A DNA stretch of 64,000 bases from DATLRC01 sp035534895 (GTDB taxonomy: Bacteria > Patescibacteriota > Saccharimonadia > Saccharimonadales > UBA4665), in NCBI GenBank assembly GCA_035534895.1, contig DATLRC010000021.1:62001-126000 (forward strand), given 5' to 3'. Below are positions 33,066 through 40,853 of this stretch, piece by piece. Position 1 is the stretch's first letter; the number at the start of each line of letters is the position of its first letter. The notes below the pieces were generated by a model. It made no database searches. It had not been told where the DNA came from and saw nothing but the letters and a program-made list of their open reading frames with translations. A program made the position numbers and the translations under genes.

Positions 33066-34212
33066 CAACAATGCTGATTAGAATAACTAGAGCAATCAAA
33101 ACTATAAATCCAACTGCATTAACCAGCTCCTCAGTGCCAGCCGAAAGCGGCTTTTTAAGACTCCGAGCCACTAGAGTGATCCAAAGTCGCCCTCCATCTA
33201 AAGCTGGAATTGGTAAGATATTCATGATAGCTAGAGTTAATGAAATGATGGCAATGATAAAAAGCATAAACTCGTAGCCCAGTAGGCTGCCGTCCTTTAA
33301 GACTACAAAAATACCAACCGGCCCTGTTACTTGTGATGAAGCCATTGCTTGCCCATGTTGTCTGGCTGCCCTGTTGCCTGTCACCGCTCCGGCTATTAGA
33401 CTACCAAAACCCCCTAAAGCGTGGCCCAAGCCCTGAAAAGTCAGGGCCGTAACTTGAGCACTCAAACCTAGAGCAACAATTGGAGCTGACCAGGTTGAAC
33501 GTTGTAACACAAATTCACTGGGTACAAGACCGAGATACCCCTTGGGTTGATTAGTATTCAAGCTTTGTTGAACTTCACTTAAACTACGCAGACTAACCTC
33601 TGCTTGATGCAGCTTACCTTGATGCATAAACTCAACTTCGACTGTTTGGCCGGCGTATTGCTTGGTAACGTTTGGTAAGCTATTAGCATTATTGACTGAC
33701 TGCAATCTGTTTTTTGGGCCAATGGCCAATAACTTATCCTCTGGTTTGATGCCAGCTTTATCGGCTGGACTTCCCGGTTCAATATCGTTAACTATGATAC
33801 TGCTTTGAACTACTCTGGTGTCCCCGGCAATAGTAAATTGGTTGGGTAACAACTTTGGCATCCCGATCCAGGCCAAAATTGTCAACATCAATAAAGCCAC
33901 CACCAAGTTTGCTACCACCCCTGCAGCCATAATTGCACTCTTGGCAGATAGGCTTGCTGCCCCGAAGCTGCCCTCTTCTGTATCAGTATCATGTTCACCC
34001 TTCAGTTTCACAAAACCGCCAAGGGGCAAAACATTCAACGAGAATAACCAGCCAGATTTAGTTTTATGTTTGAATAATCGTGGCGGGAAGAAAATACCGA
34101 ATTCTTCAACCTCAACGCCACTATGCCGAGCCACAATGAAATGGCCGAACTCGTGGGCTACCACTAAGCCGATAAATAATAGTAAACCACTAACTAGTAA
34201 TAAAGCTGACAC
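33046..34212 (-). CDS. rseP: Site-2 protease RseP-like, M50 family
   Basis: Intramembrane zinc metalloprotease that cuts transmembrane segments after a first cleavage. HEFGH (residues 20-24) lies in the first TM helix. A PDZ domain lies in the centre (about 140-205, with IEPGSPADKAGIKPEDKLLAIG, split here by other residues). The C-terminal NPDG-type ligand is IPALDGGRLW. The 388-residue length is typical. The start is GTG at 34212. Only one PDZ domain is evident. It is part of an envelope-protease group with CtpA, HtrA and CPBP in this window, next to frr. Confidence 0.96.
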   Translation of the reverse strand: MSALLLVSGLLLFIGLVVAHEFGHFIVARHSGVEVEEFGIFFPPRLFKHKTKSGWLFSLNVLPLGGFVKLKGEHDTDTEEGSFGAASLSAKSAIMAAGVVANLVVALLMLTILAWIGMPKLLPNQFTIAGDTRVVQSSIIVNDIEPGSPADKAGIKPEDKLLAIGPKNRLQSVNNANSLPNVTKQYAGQTVEVEFMHQGKLHQAEVSLRSLSEVQQSLNTNQPKGYLGLVPSEFVLQRSTWSAPIVALGLSAQVTALTFQGLGHALGGFGSLIAGAVTGNRAARQHGQAMASSQVTGPVGIFVVLKDGSLLGYEFMLFIIAIISLTLAIMNILPIPALDGGRLWITLVARSLKKPLSAGTEELVNAVGFIVLIALVILISIVDVKRFF

Positions 34213-34261
34213 TTTTACTATTTTACATGACTAGACTATGATTTGTTGCCAACAAAGACCG

Positions 34262-34825
34262 CTAAACAGTCATTAACTCTTGTTCTTTGGCCCCAGCCGC
34301 CCGCTCAGCAACAGCTCGGGCCTTATTTAGTGCATCGTCAATTAGTTTCTCTAAACGTTTAAAGTCATCCTCGCCTATTTGCTTATTCTTCTTAGAAGCG
34401 TTCAAGCTATCCTTTGTCTCATGGCGAACATTGCGCAAGCTGACGTTACATTCTTCTTGCTTCTGGCTGACAACTTTGACAATTTCCCGTCGTCGCTCTT
34501 CATTAAGAGGCGGTATTGGTACCCGTATTAAACGACCATCGTCAGTTGGATTAAGCCCCAGGCTCGGATTATTACGAATGGCGTTAACAATGGCCTGTAA
34601 ATTATTGGGGTCAAAAGGGCTAATTTGGAGTGATTGACTATCTGGTGCGCTAATCGTTGCCAATTGGTTTAAGGGCATTGGGGCGCCATAAGCCTCGGCC
34701 ATTAGACCATCGAGCATGCTCGGATGAGCCCGGCCAGTACGTTGTTTCTTAAGTTCTTCCTCAAAGTGATCTGTTACTTGCTTGAATTTTGCCACCGATT
34801 GGTCAATTATCTGATTGGGATTCAT
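34262..34825 (-). CDS. frr: Ribosome recycling factor
   Basis: Splits post-termination ribosomes together with EF-G. The likely start is ATG 34825 (MNPNQIIDQSVAKF), giving 187 residues. The alternative at 34867 adds 14 residues that do not look conserved. Core motifs: LKKQRTGRAHPSMLDGLMAEAYG, split here by other residues, PLNQLATISAPDSQSLQI, PFDP and the conserved IRVPIPPLNEERRREIVKVV segment (in parts). It lies downstream of tsf and rpsB, the usual rpsB-tsf-(pyrH)-frr order, here without pyrH. Confidence 0.96.
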   Translation of the reverse strand: MNPNQIIDQSVAKFKQVTDHFEEELKKQRTGRAHPSMLDGLMAEAYGAPMPLNQLATISAPDSQSLQISPFDPNNLQAIVNAIRNNPSLGLNPTDDGRLIRVPIPPLNEERRREIVKVVSQKQEECNVSLRNVRHETKDSLNASKKNKQIGEDDFKRLEKLIDDALNKARAVAERAAGAKEQELMTV

Positions 34826-34882
34826 ATTGTTGTCTATAGTATACACCGCGTTACTAATCGACCTCATTACTTCCTAAACAGC

Positions 34883-35479
34883 TTATTCCAGTTCACCTAG
34901 AGCCAAACGGCTAAAACGTCGAACAACAATGTTCTCGCCAAGTCTGGCATTATGCTCTTTGACATAATCGGCCACTGTTTGTTCAGGCTTCTTAACAAAT
35001 GGCTGATCCAGCAAACACTTTTCAGCAAAGTACTTATTGACTTGCCCGGCTACCATCTGAGCAACAATGCTAGCCGGTTTTGAACTTTTAGCCGCATGTT
35101 CTGTCAGTTCAGCTTCAACTTTTTGGCGGACTTTAAGCGGCACATGATCAAGATCGACATATTCTGGATTAGTGGCAGCAATTTGCATGGCCAGATCCTT
35201 AACTAGGTTAACAAAAATTTCATTGCGGGCTACAAAGTCTGTTTCGCAGTTAACTTCCACTAGAACGCCAATCCGTCCATCATGGTTATAGGTACCGACT
35301 AGGCCAGCTCGTGCTTCTCGCTGAGTACGCTTCTCGGCTTTGGTCAGCCCCTTTTTACGCATCGCTTGTAGAGCTTTATCAAAGTCACCACCAACCTCTT
35401 CCAGAGCCAGCTTGGCGTCTGTCAGGCCAACACCAGTCAGATCTTTCAGGCGCTTGATCACATTAATGTCTACGGACAT
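34883..35479 (-). CDS. tsf: Elongation factor Ts
   Basis: Guanine-nucleotide exchange factor for EF-Tu. The N-terminal UBA-like domain (IKRLKDLTGVGLTDAKLALEE) with the TGVG and DAK signatures is followed by GDFDKALQAMRKKG and the core with HDGRIGVLVEVNCETDFVARNE. The 198-residue length is the short form; the second half of the core subdomain is reduced. The ATG overlaps the rpsB stop by one nt (TAATG), so the two are translationally coupled. Confidence 0.97.
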   Translation of the reverse strand: MSVDINVIKRLKDLTGVGLTDAKLALEEVGGDFDKALQAMRKKGLTKAEKRTQREARAGLVGTYNHDGRIGVLVEVNCETDFVARNEIFVNLVKDLAMQIAATNPEYVDLDHVPLKVRQKVEAELTEHAAKSSKPASIVAQMVAGQVNKYFAEKCLLDQPFVKKPEQTVADYVKEHNARLGENIVVRRFSRLALGELE

Positions 35480-36213
35480 TATTTGGAGCCTTCCATTGTT
35501 TCTTTATCAACAGTTGTTTTAACCTGTTTTCCCTTTCCCTGATCAATTGCCTGTTTGACATAATCAGCTATCAGCTGAATAGTCTTGATGGCATCATCAT
35601 TAGCTGGGATCGGATACTGCACCAGGCTGGGATCGGCATTGGTATCAACCAAGCCGACAATTGGTATGCCTATTTTGGTGGCTTCCTTAACGGCATTACT
35701 CTCGATCACAATATCGATAATGAAAACGGCTCCGGGGCGACTATTCATGTCCTTGATCCCACCATAAACGACATTCATCTGATCAATTTCCTCTTGAAAG
35801 CGCTGTACTTCAAGTTTACTGTACTTATTGGCCAGCTCGCCACTAGCCATTCGACTCTCCAAATCCTTAAGATACTTAACCCTAGCACCAATGGTATTCC
35901 AGTTAGTGAGCATACCTCCAAGCCAACGCTCTGTGACATAGGGCATCGAGCAATCTTCAGCCAATTTGCGTATGATAGTTTGTGCTTGCCGTTTAGTGCC
36001 AACTAACAAGATTTGCTTACCGCTCTCTGTTGTCTTGCTCAGAAAAGCAAGTGCTTTATCTAATCCTTCAACTGTCTTTGTCAGGTCAATAATGTGGGTC
36101 CCCTCACGAGTTGAGTGAATAAAAGGTTTCATTTTGGGATGCCAACGGCTAGTTTTGTGGCCAAAATGAGCTCCGGCTTCCAGTAATTGTTTAATATCGA
36201 CGTCCGTAGCCAT
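35479..36213 (-). CDS. rpsB: 30S ribosomal protein S2
   Basis: The likely start is ATG 36213 (MATDVDIKQLLEAGAHFGHK) with AAAGGACC about 9 nt upstream; a longer reading from 36249 includes the SD itself. The family motifs are AGAHFGHKTSRWHPKMKP, IIDLTKTVEGL, the GGMLTNWNTI loop and IPIVGLVDTNADPSLVQYPIPAND, split here by other residues. Length 244 is normal. The leader carries an inverted repeat at 36245-36277. It forms an operon with tsf. Confidence 0.97.
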   Translation of the reverse strand: MATDVDIKQLLEAGAHFGHKTSRWHPKMKPFIHSTREGTHIIDLTKTVEGLDKALAFLSKTTESGKQILLVGTKRQAQTIIRKLAEDCSMPYVTERWLGGMLTNWNTIGARVKYLKDLESRMASGELANKYSKLEVQRFQEEIDQMNVVYGGIKDMNSRPGAVFIIDIVIESNAVKEATKIGIPIVGLVDTNADPSLVQYPIPANDDAIKTIQLIADYVKQAIDQGKGKQVKTTVDKETMEGSK

Positions 36214-36244
36214 AAATTTGAGGTCCTTTCTCTTCAATTGGGCG

Positions 36245-36344
36245 CTCATTCATGCCTAGAAAGACTGTCTGAATGAGAGGATCAAATCCCAACTTGATTA
36301 ATATATTACTGAGCTATTCTAACAGATTGATATGTCTGACGCAA
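36245..36344 (-). promoter_or_regulatory. rpsB promoter and structured leader
   Basis: A minus-strand -35 TTGCGT (36344-36339), 17-bp spacer and -10 TAGAAT (36321-36316) put the start near 36309 and make a leader of about 95 nt. The leader contains the perfect 8-bp inverted repeat CTCATTCA (36245-36252) / TGAATGAG (36270-36277). S2 is known in other bacteria to regulate its own operon through the leader. That this hairpin is the S2 site is a guess. Confidence 0.5.
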
Positions 36345-36378
36345 GCGATAAAACAAGCCCATTCTTGGGCCGTCTCTA

Positions 36379-36407
36379 TTGACCTAACGCTAACAGATAT
36401 ATATACT
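36379..36407 (+). promoter_or_regulatory. rpmE promoter
   Basis: TTGACC (36379-36384), 17-bp spacer, TATACT (36402-36407). The expected start near 36414 leaves a leader of about 6 nt to the ATG at 36420, with no Shine-Dalgarno. It fixes the start codon against the 49-residue upstream extension. Confidence 0.75.
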
Positions 36408-36419
36408 ATATTTTCGATT

Positions 36420-36773
36420 ATGAAAAAAGCTATCCACCCCGACAATTATCGACCGGTTGTTTTTGAGGACCTGAATAACGGTTTCAGTTTTTTAACACGC
36501 TCAACTGTTATTTCTGAAGAAACTATTAAGTGGCAAGACGGCAACGAATATCCACTGGTTAAGCTACATATTTCCAGTGCCTCGCATCCATTTTTCACTG
36601 GTGAGGAGCGAATTTTAGACATTGAGGGCCGAGTTGACAAGTTTAAAGCCAGAGCGGCAGCTGGAGTAGCAGCTCGTCAGAAAAGAGCCTCAGCCGCCCA
36701 GAAACAAACCAAACGACAAGCAGCTAAAGCCGAGAAGTTTGAAGCCAAGACGGCCACCAAAACCAAAGCCTGA
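36420..36773 (+). CDS. rpmE: 50S ribosomal protein L31 (type B) with C-terminal extension
   Basis: The bL31 core is residues 1-85: MKKAIHPDNYRPVVFEDL, FSFLTRSTV, the YPLVKLHISSASHPFFTGEE core (just divided by the strand turn) and a DIEGRVDKFKAR end. The zinc-type cysteines are absent, which makes it the B (C-minus) form. It is followed by about 35 extra residues rich in Ala, Lys and Gln, so the 117-residue length exceeds the usual 80-90. A promoter lies just upstream. rpsB is divergent, and prfA lies 83 nt downstream on the same strand, in the common rpmE-prfA-prmC order. Confidence 0.93.
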   Translation: MKKAIHPDNYRPVVFEDLNNGFSFLTRSTVISEETIKWQDGNEYPLVKLHISSASHPFFTGEERILDIEGRVDKFKARAAAGVAARQKRASAAQKQTKRQAAKAEKFEAKTATKTKA

Positions 36774-36856
36774 TTAAAAACAGCCCCCGATTGACCTATG
36801 TCAGGTGACTTGTTTAGGCAGCTTTTAATTTTTAGCTATATACTAGAGAAATACCT

Positions 36857-37915
36857 ATGGACCACCGTGAACAACAAATACGTGCTGAGCTCGAGGATTT
36901 GCAACATAAACTGCAAGACCCAGCTATTTTCAGCGACCAAAAATATCCGCAACTGGCACGGCGGCAGAATGAACTCCAGGATTTAATTAGACTATTTGAT
37001 GAACAGGCTAAATTACTAAAAGACCAACGAGCGGCAGAGGAGCTAAAAGATAGTTCTGATTCCGAGTTACAGCAATTGGCACTGTCTGAGTCTGAAAGTC
37101 TGGCTCATAAAATAGAACTCAACCAGCAACAACTGTTAGCTCGGCTAACACCAGAAGATCCCAATAACGAACGAGACGTAATTATTGAAATAAGAGCTGC
37201 TGCAGGTGGTGACGAGTCTAGTCTATTTGCTGGTGAACTTTACCGAATGTATGTCCGTTGGGCCGAGAATCACGGTTTTAAAATCGAATTATTAAGCGAG
37301 AATCTGTCCGAGGCTGGTGGTTTTAAAGAAATAATTTTTGCTGTTCATGGACAGGCAGCCTTCAAGAACCTGAAGTTTGAGGCCGGCGTACACCGTGTTC
37401 AACGGGTGCCAGTAACCGAAAGTCAGGGCCGGATTCACACCAGCACCATAACGGTTGCTGTTCTGCCAGAGGCCGAAGAATCAGATATCGACATCAACCC
37501 CAACGACCTTCGAATCGATGTTTATCGCTCCAGTGGTCACGGTGGCCAAAGCGTTAATACAACCGACTCAGCAGTACGAGTAACTCACCTGCCGAGCGGT
37601 ATTGTGGTCACTTGCCAGGATGAGAAATCACAAATTAAAAACAAAGCCAAAGCTCTGTCAGTCTTACGAGCCCGTCTGTTGAGACAAAAAATCGACGATG
37701 ATCAAAAACAACTTTCTGATGCCCGAAAGAAATTAATTGGCACAGGAGATCGAAGCGAAAAAATTCGAACCTATAATTTCCCACAAGATCGTATTACCGA
37801 TCACCGAATAGCCTATTCACGCAGCAATATTGCCGGAGCCCTAAACGGCGATATTGATGATCTGATCAACCAGCTAGCGGCCTATGAGCATCAACTGATC
37901 AGCCAAGAAGACTAA
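36857..37915 (+). CDS. prfA: Peptide chain release factor 1
   Basis: Terminates at UAA and UAG. The RF1-type tripeptide position reads PVT in QRVPVTESQGRIHTS (canonically PxT), which separates it from the SPF of RF2. The catalytic loop is YRSSGHGGQSVNTT. The N-terminal coiled-coil region (residues 1-95) and the 352-residue length are normal. It is followed by prmC, which methylates the GGQ Gln of both release factors, an expected functional neighbourhood. Confidence 0.97.
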   Translation: MDHREQQIRAELEDLQHKLQDPAIFSDQKYPQLARRQNELQDLIRLFDEQAKLLKDQRAAEELKDSSDSELQQLALSESESLAHKIELNQQQLLARLTPEDPNNERDVIIEIRAAAGGDESSLFAGELYRMYVRWAENHGFKIELLSENLSEAGGFKEIIFAVHGQAAFKNLKFEAGVHRVQRVPVTESQGRIHTSTITVAVLPEAEESDIDINPNDLRIDVYRSSGHGGQSVNTTDSAVRVTHLPSGIVVTCQDEKSQIKNKAKALSVLRARLLRQKIDDDQKQLSDARKKLIGTGDRSEKIRTYNFPQDRITDHRIAYSRSNIAGALNGDIDDLINQLAAYEHQLISQED

Positions 37916-37993
37916 TCCAAGCTACTACATAACCATTAACTCGCTGGATCACTCTGACAATATAGATTAGCATCTGTGCTCTATAATTAAAGT

Positions 37994-38809
37994 GTGACTA
38001 TAGGTAGCTGGCTAGCGGCGTCAACCGCTCAATTAGAAAAAGAGGGTATTGGTACTGCCCGCTTGGACTGCCTGGTTTTGCTTGAAGATATGTTGAAAAC
38101 CGATAGAGCCAATCTACTGGCTCATACAGAGATTGAGCTGAGCAGCGAACAGCAAACTCAGCTCGATCAACAGATTGAAAAACGTTGCCAACATGAACCT
38201 TTAGCTTATATAAGACAAAAGAGCGAGTTTTATGGACGACAGTTTTACATTGATTATCGAGTACTGGAGCCAAGGCCAGAATCAGAAACCATGATTGACG
38301 CATTACTGGCTTTACCTCTAGCCAAACAGCCGATGATAATTGACATTGGTACTGGTTCTGGGGCACTAGCCATTACTGCAAAGCTAGAACTGCCCCGTGC
38401 AGAGGTCATAGCAACCGATATTAATGACAGTAGCTTAGCGGTAGCTAAACAAAATGCCAAAAAATATAATGTCGATATCGAGTTCATAAAAGGCGACTTG
38501 TTGTTGCCCCTTTATGCCCACCACGACCTCAAGGCTTGTGTCCTACTTTGTAATCTACCCTACGTTCCGAACAGCTTCCAAATTAATCCAGCGGCAATGC
38601 GTGAGCCACATATTGCTATCTATGGCGGTGAAGACGGTCTCGATCTATATCGCAACCTCTTCAAACAAATTGATCCCTTAGGCAATAAACCAATCTATGT
38701 TCTAACTGAGTGCCTACCACCACAACAAGCAATGCTGACCGAAATTGCCAAAGCCCATAACTATGGCTTAAGGGCAACTGACGACTTTATACAACTTTTT
38801 GCTCTCTAG
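37994..38809 (+). CDS. prmC: Protein-(glutamine-N5) methyltransferase PrmC
   Basis: Methylates the GGQ glutamine of RF1 and RF2. The N-terminal helical domain (residues 1-85, with ARLDCLVLLEDMLK and CQHEPLAYI) is followed by the SAM site IIDIGTGSGALAITAKLE and the catalytic NLPYVPNS in place of the usual NPPY. The start is GTG at 37994, exactly 6 nt downstream of a TATAAT (37982-37987), so the message would begin on the start codon. Its stop overlaps the stop of the convergent htrA gene (CTAG at 38806-38809). Confidence 0.95.
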   Translation: MTIGSWLAASTAQLEKEGIGTARLDCLVLLEDMLKTDRANLLAHTEIELSSEQQTQLDQQIEKRCQHEPLAYIRQKSEFYGRQFYIDYRVLEPRPESETMIDALLALPLAKQPMIIDIGTGSGALAITAKLELPRAEVIATDINDSSLAVAKQNAKKYNVDIEFIKGDLLLPLYAHHDLKACVLLCNLPYVPNSFQINPAAMREPHIAIYGGEDGLDLYRNLFKQIDPLGNKPIYVLTECLPPQQAMLTEIAKAHNYGLRATDDFIQLFAL

Positions 38810-40095
38810 CCGGCTGGAGCTGCTTCCAAAGTAACGCTAAGGTTAAGTGTCTGCCCGGTCCGCAAAATGGTTAACCTAAGTTTGTCGCCAACTGAGTACT
38901 GATTTAAGAGAGTTGTTAAGCTATGGCTCTGATCTATATTTGTCCCGTTGACTTGGCTGATAACGTCTCCTTCCTGTAAACCAGCTTTAGCGGCTGGGCT
39001 ACCTGGTTCAATTGATGGTTGTGTTGGGTCAACTGATGGCGCAATATAGGCACCGTTGCTGACACTCAAGCCGTAGCTTTGAGCAACATCAGGTGTTAAT
39101 GGAATGTAACGCACTCCTAAGAACGGCCGGACAAATTTACCGGTCTTTAGAACCTGATTGATTAACCCCTTAACATCATTGATCGGGATTGCAAAACCAA
39201 TATTTTGAGCATTGCCAGCCACTGCGGTATTAATACCAATCACTTGGCCATTGAGGTTGACCAGTGGGCCACCAGAATTCCCCTCATTAATTGCCGCATC
39301 GGTTTGAAATAAATCATCAAGATTTTCCGAGGCCTGCGTAAGTCCGTCACTAGCCTGAACTTGCCGACCATAACCTGATATAATCCCGCTGGTCACCGTA
39401 TTCTGGAATTGACCAAGTGCGTTACCAATGGCCACGACTGCGTCCCCAACTTGAACTTGAGCTGAGTCACCAATGGCCGCCGGAATTAGTTTATGGCCAT
39501 TGCTATTTTGAATCTTTAGAAAAGCAATATCCAAACTGTCATTAGCGTTAGTCCTGCCGACTACAGTTACATTTTTTAACTGAGTACCGTCAGACAAAGT
39601 TACGCTGACACTGGTTGTTCCAGCCGGAACAACATGACGGTTGGTAATAATCAGACCGTCAGACGAAATAATTATCCCAGTACCGGCCGCTACCGTCTGC
39701 TGTGATTGGCTAAAACCAAATAAACTGGGTGTTGTTTGTTGTCCGGTGACATTAACACTGACTACACTAGGACCAACTAATTTAGCTATCTGGGATATTA
39801 GCTGACTTTGGCTAGTGACCACCTTTTTCTCTTGGCTTAAACTGCCACTTACTAAGCCCATCTGATTATTCCTGGCTTCTAACCAGCCACCAAAAAAGCC
39901 AGCCGCTAGACCTAGCAAAAGAACAAGCACTAGACTAACCCTAGAGGTCCAAATCAGTTTTTGCCAAGCAGGTTTCGGTAGTCGCCAACTCGGTAAACTT
40001 ATTGTTAAACTACGTCCCGGTGACCCGGAATTTGTAATCATCGACTCGGTCTTGGTTTTGGAACCCAACTGTTGTGTGTTATTTTTATCCACCAT
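38806..40095 (-). CDS. HtrA/DegP-type trypsin-like serine protease with PDZ domain
   Basis: Membrane-anchored, extracytoplasmic protease. An N-terminal cytoplasmic tail is followed by one TM helix (VSLVLVLLLGLAAGFFGGWL, residues 53-72). The protease domain carries the triad His154 (TNRHVVPA), Asp189 (DSLDIAFLK) and Ser274 (NEGNSGGPLVN). A single PDZ domain with GSPAAKAGLQEGDVISQVNGT, split here by other residues, ends the chain. The 429 residues are typical of the one-PDZ HtrA form. The C-terminal end is convergent and overlapping with prmC. It follows a membrane-protein gene and an LCP gene on the same strand. Confidence 0.95.
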   Translation of the reverse strand: MVDKNNTQQLGSKTKTESMITNSGSPGRSLTISLPSWRLPKPAWQKLIWTSRVSLVLVLLLGLAAGFFGGWLEARNNQMGLVSGSLSQEKKVVTSQSQLISQIAKLVGPSVVSVNVTGQQTTPSLFGFSQSQQTVAAGTGIIISSDGLIITNRHVVPAGTTSVSVTLSDGTQLKNVTVVGRTNANDSLDIAFLKIQNSNGHKLIPAAIGDSAQVQVGDAVVAIGNALGQFQNTVTSGIISGYGRQVQASDGLTQASENLDDLFQTDAAINEGNSGGPLVNLNGQVIGINTAVAGNAQNIGFAIPINDVKGLINQVLKTGKFVRPFLGVRYIPLTPDVAQSYGLSVSNGAYIAPSVDPTQPSIEPGSPAAKAGLQEGDVISQVNGTNIDQSHSLTTLLNQYSVGDKLRLTILRTGQTLNLSVTLEAAPAG

Positions 40096-40103
40096 TTACC
40101 TCC

Positions 40104-40853
40104 CTAAACTACTTTATCTCCCCAGTCCGAGAAAGTCAGAACTAAAAGAATAATAGCGATCATTACAAAAACAAATTGACGCCTAATCTGGACACTTAGG
40201 CGCTCGTTATGGTCCAAATAATAGAGAGTTGCCAAGCCGTAGCCTATGGTGCTTAATAAAAGTGTCGGTTGGGCTAACAAACCATAGAACAACAACCAAT
40301 GACCAAGCAGCCAAGCTAAAGCAGCTGCAAAATAACCCCAGAAATAGGCTAAAAGTCTGGCATATGGTTCGTCAAAACTATCAAAAAAGTGCCTAGCTGA
40401 CACAAAAGCAATCAAACCACTGAGCAATACTAGGCCCCACAGTGGGCCGCTAGCCCAAGCTAAATACAAAGCCATCAGGCCTGCAAGTTGGCCAATAAGA
40501 GCTTGGGCCGAGATCATAAGTGTACCGCTAGCCGGTTTAACGGCAACCAACCATATGGCGTAAATTGCTGCCCAGATTAACTGCCATAATTCTCCACCAC
40601 TTTGAGTCATAAAGACTACTGTCGACACCCCGACTATGATGTCAATGCTATTAGCTCTAATGTTGGCGGGCCAGAATCGAGGACGAACAGCAAACATACG
40701 CCATTTACTTAACAATATGACGCTGAAAGCCAGCTGAATAAAATTCAACCGCACTAAAATTAAGACTAGTGCCGGTAATAGCATCAGTAATGCCAGGTGC
40801 AAAAAGTGGGCAAAGCCACTGGCTGGTTTAATTTTGGCTATTAGTGGTCTCAT
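40104..40853 (-). CDS. Polytopic membrane protein, unknown function
   Basis: No family recognised. About eight hydrophobic helices cover most of the 249 residues (for example LALLMLLPALVLILVRLNF and LLYGLLAQPTLLLSTIGYG), with short loops and few charged residues. Conserved-looking landmarks are SARHFFDSFDEPYARLLAYFW near 155 and LYYLDHNERLS near 215. The 5' end overlaps the LCP gene by 26 nt and the gene lies 9 nt before htrA, so all three are co-transcribed. A role in envelope biogenesis is inferred from neighbours only. Confidence 0.75.
   Translation of the reverse strand: MRPLIAKIKPASGFAHFLHLALLMLLPALVLILVRLNFIQLAFSVILLSKWRMFAVRPRFWPANIRANSIDIIVGVSTVVFMTQSGGELWQLIWAAIYAIWLVAVKPASGTLMISAQALIGQLAGLMALYLAWASGPLWGLVLLSGLIAFVSARHFFDSFDEPYARLLAYFWGYFAAALAWLLGHWLLFYGLLAQPTLLLSTIGYGLATLYYLDHNERLSVQIRRQFVFVMIAIILLVLTFSDWGDKVV

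Noticed and set aside
37916..37993. Complete promoter of prmC
   Set aside because: A -10 TATAAT is clear but the best -35 (CTGACA) would be 22 bp away; only the -10 is used in the entry.
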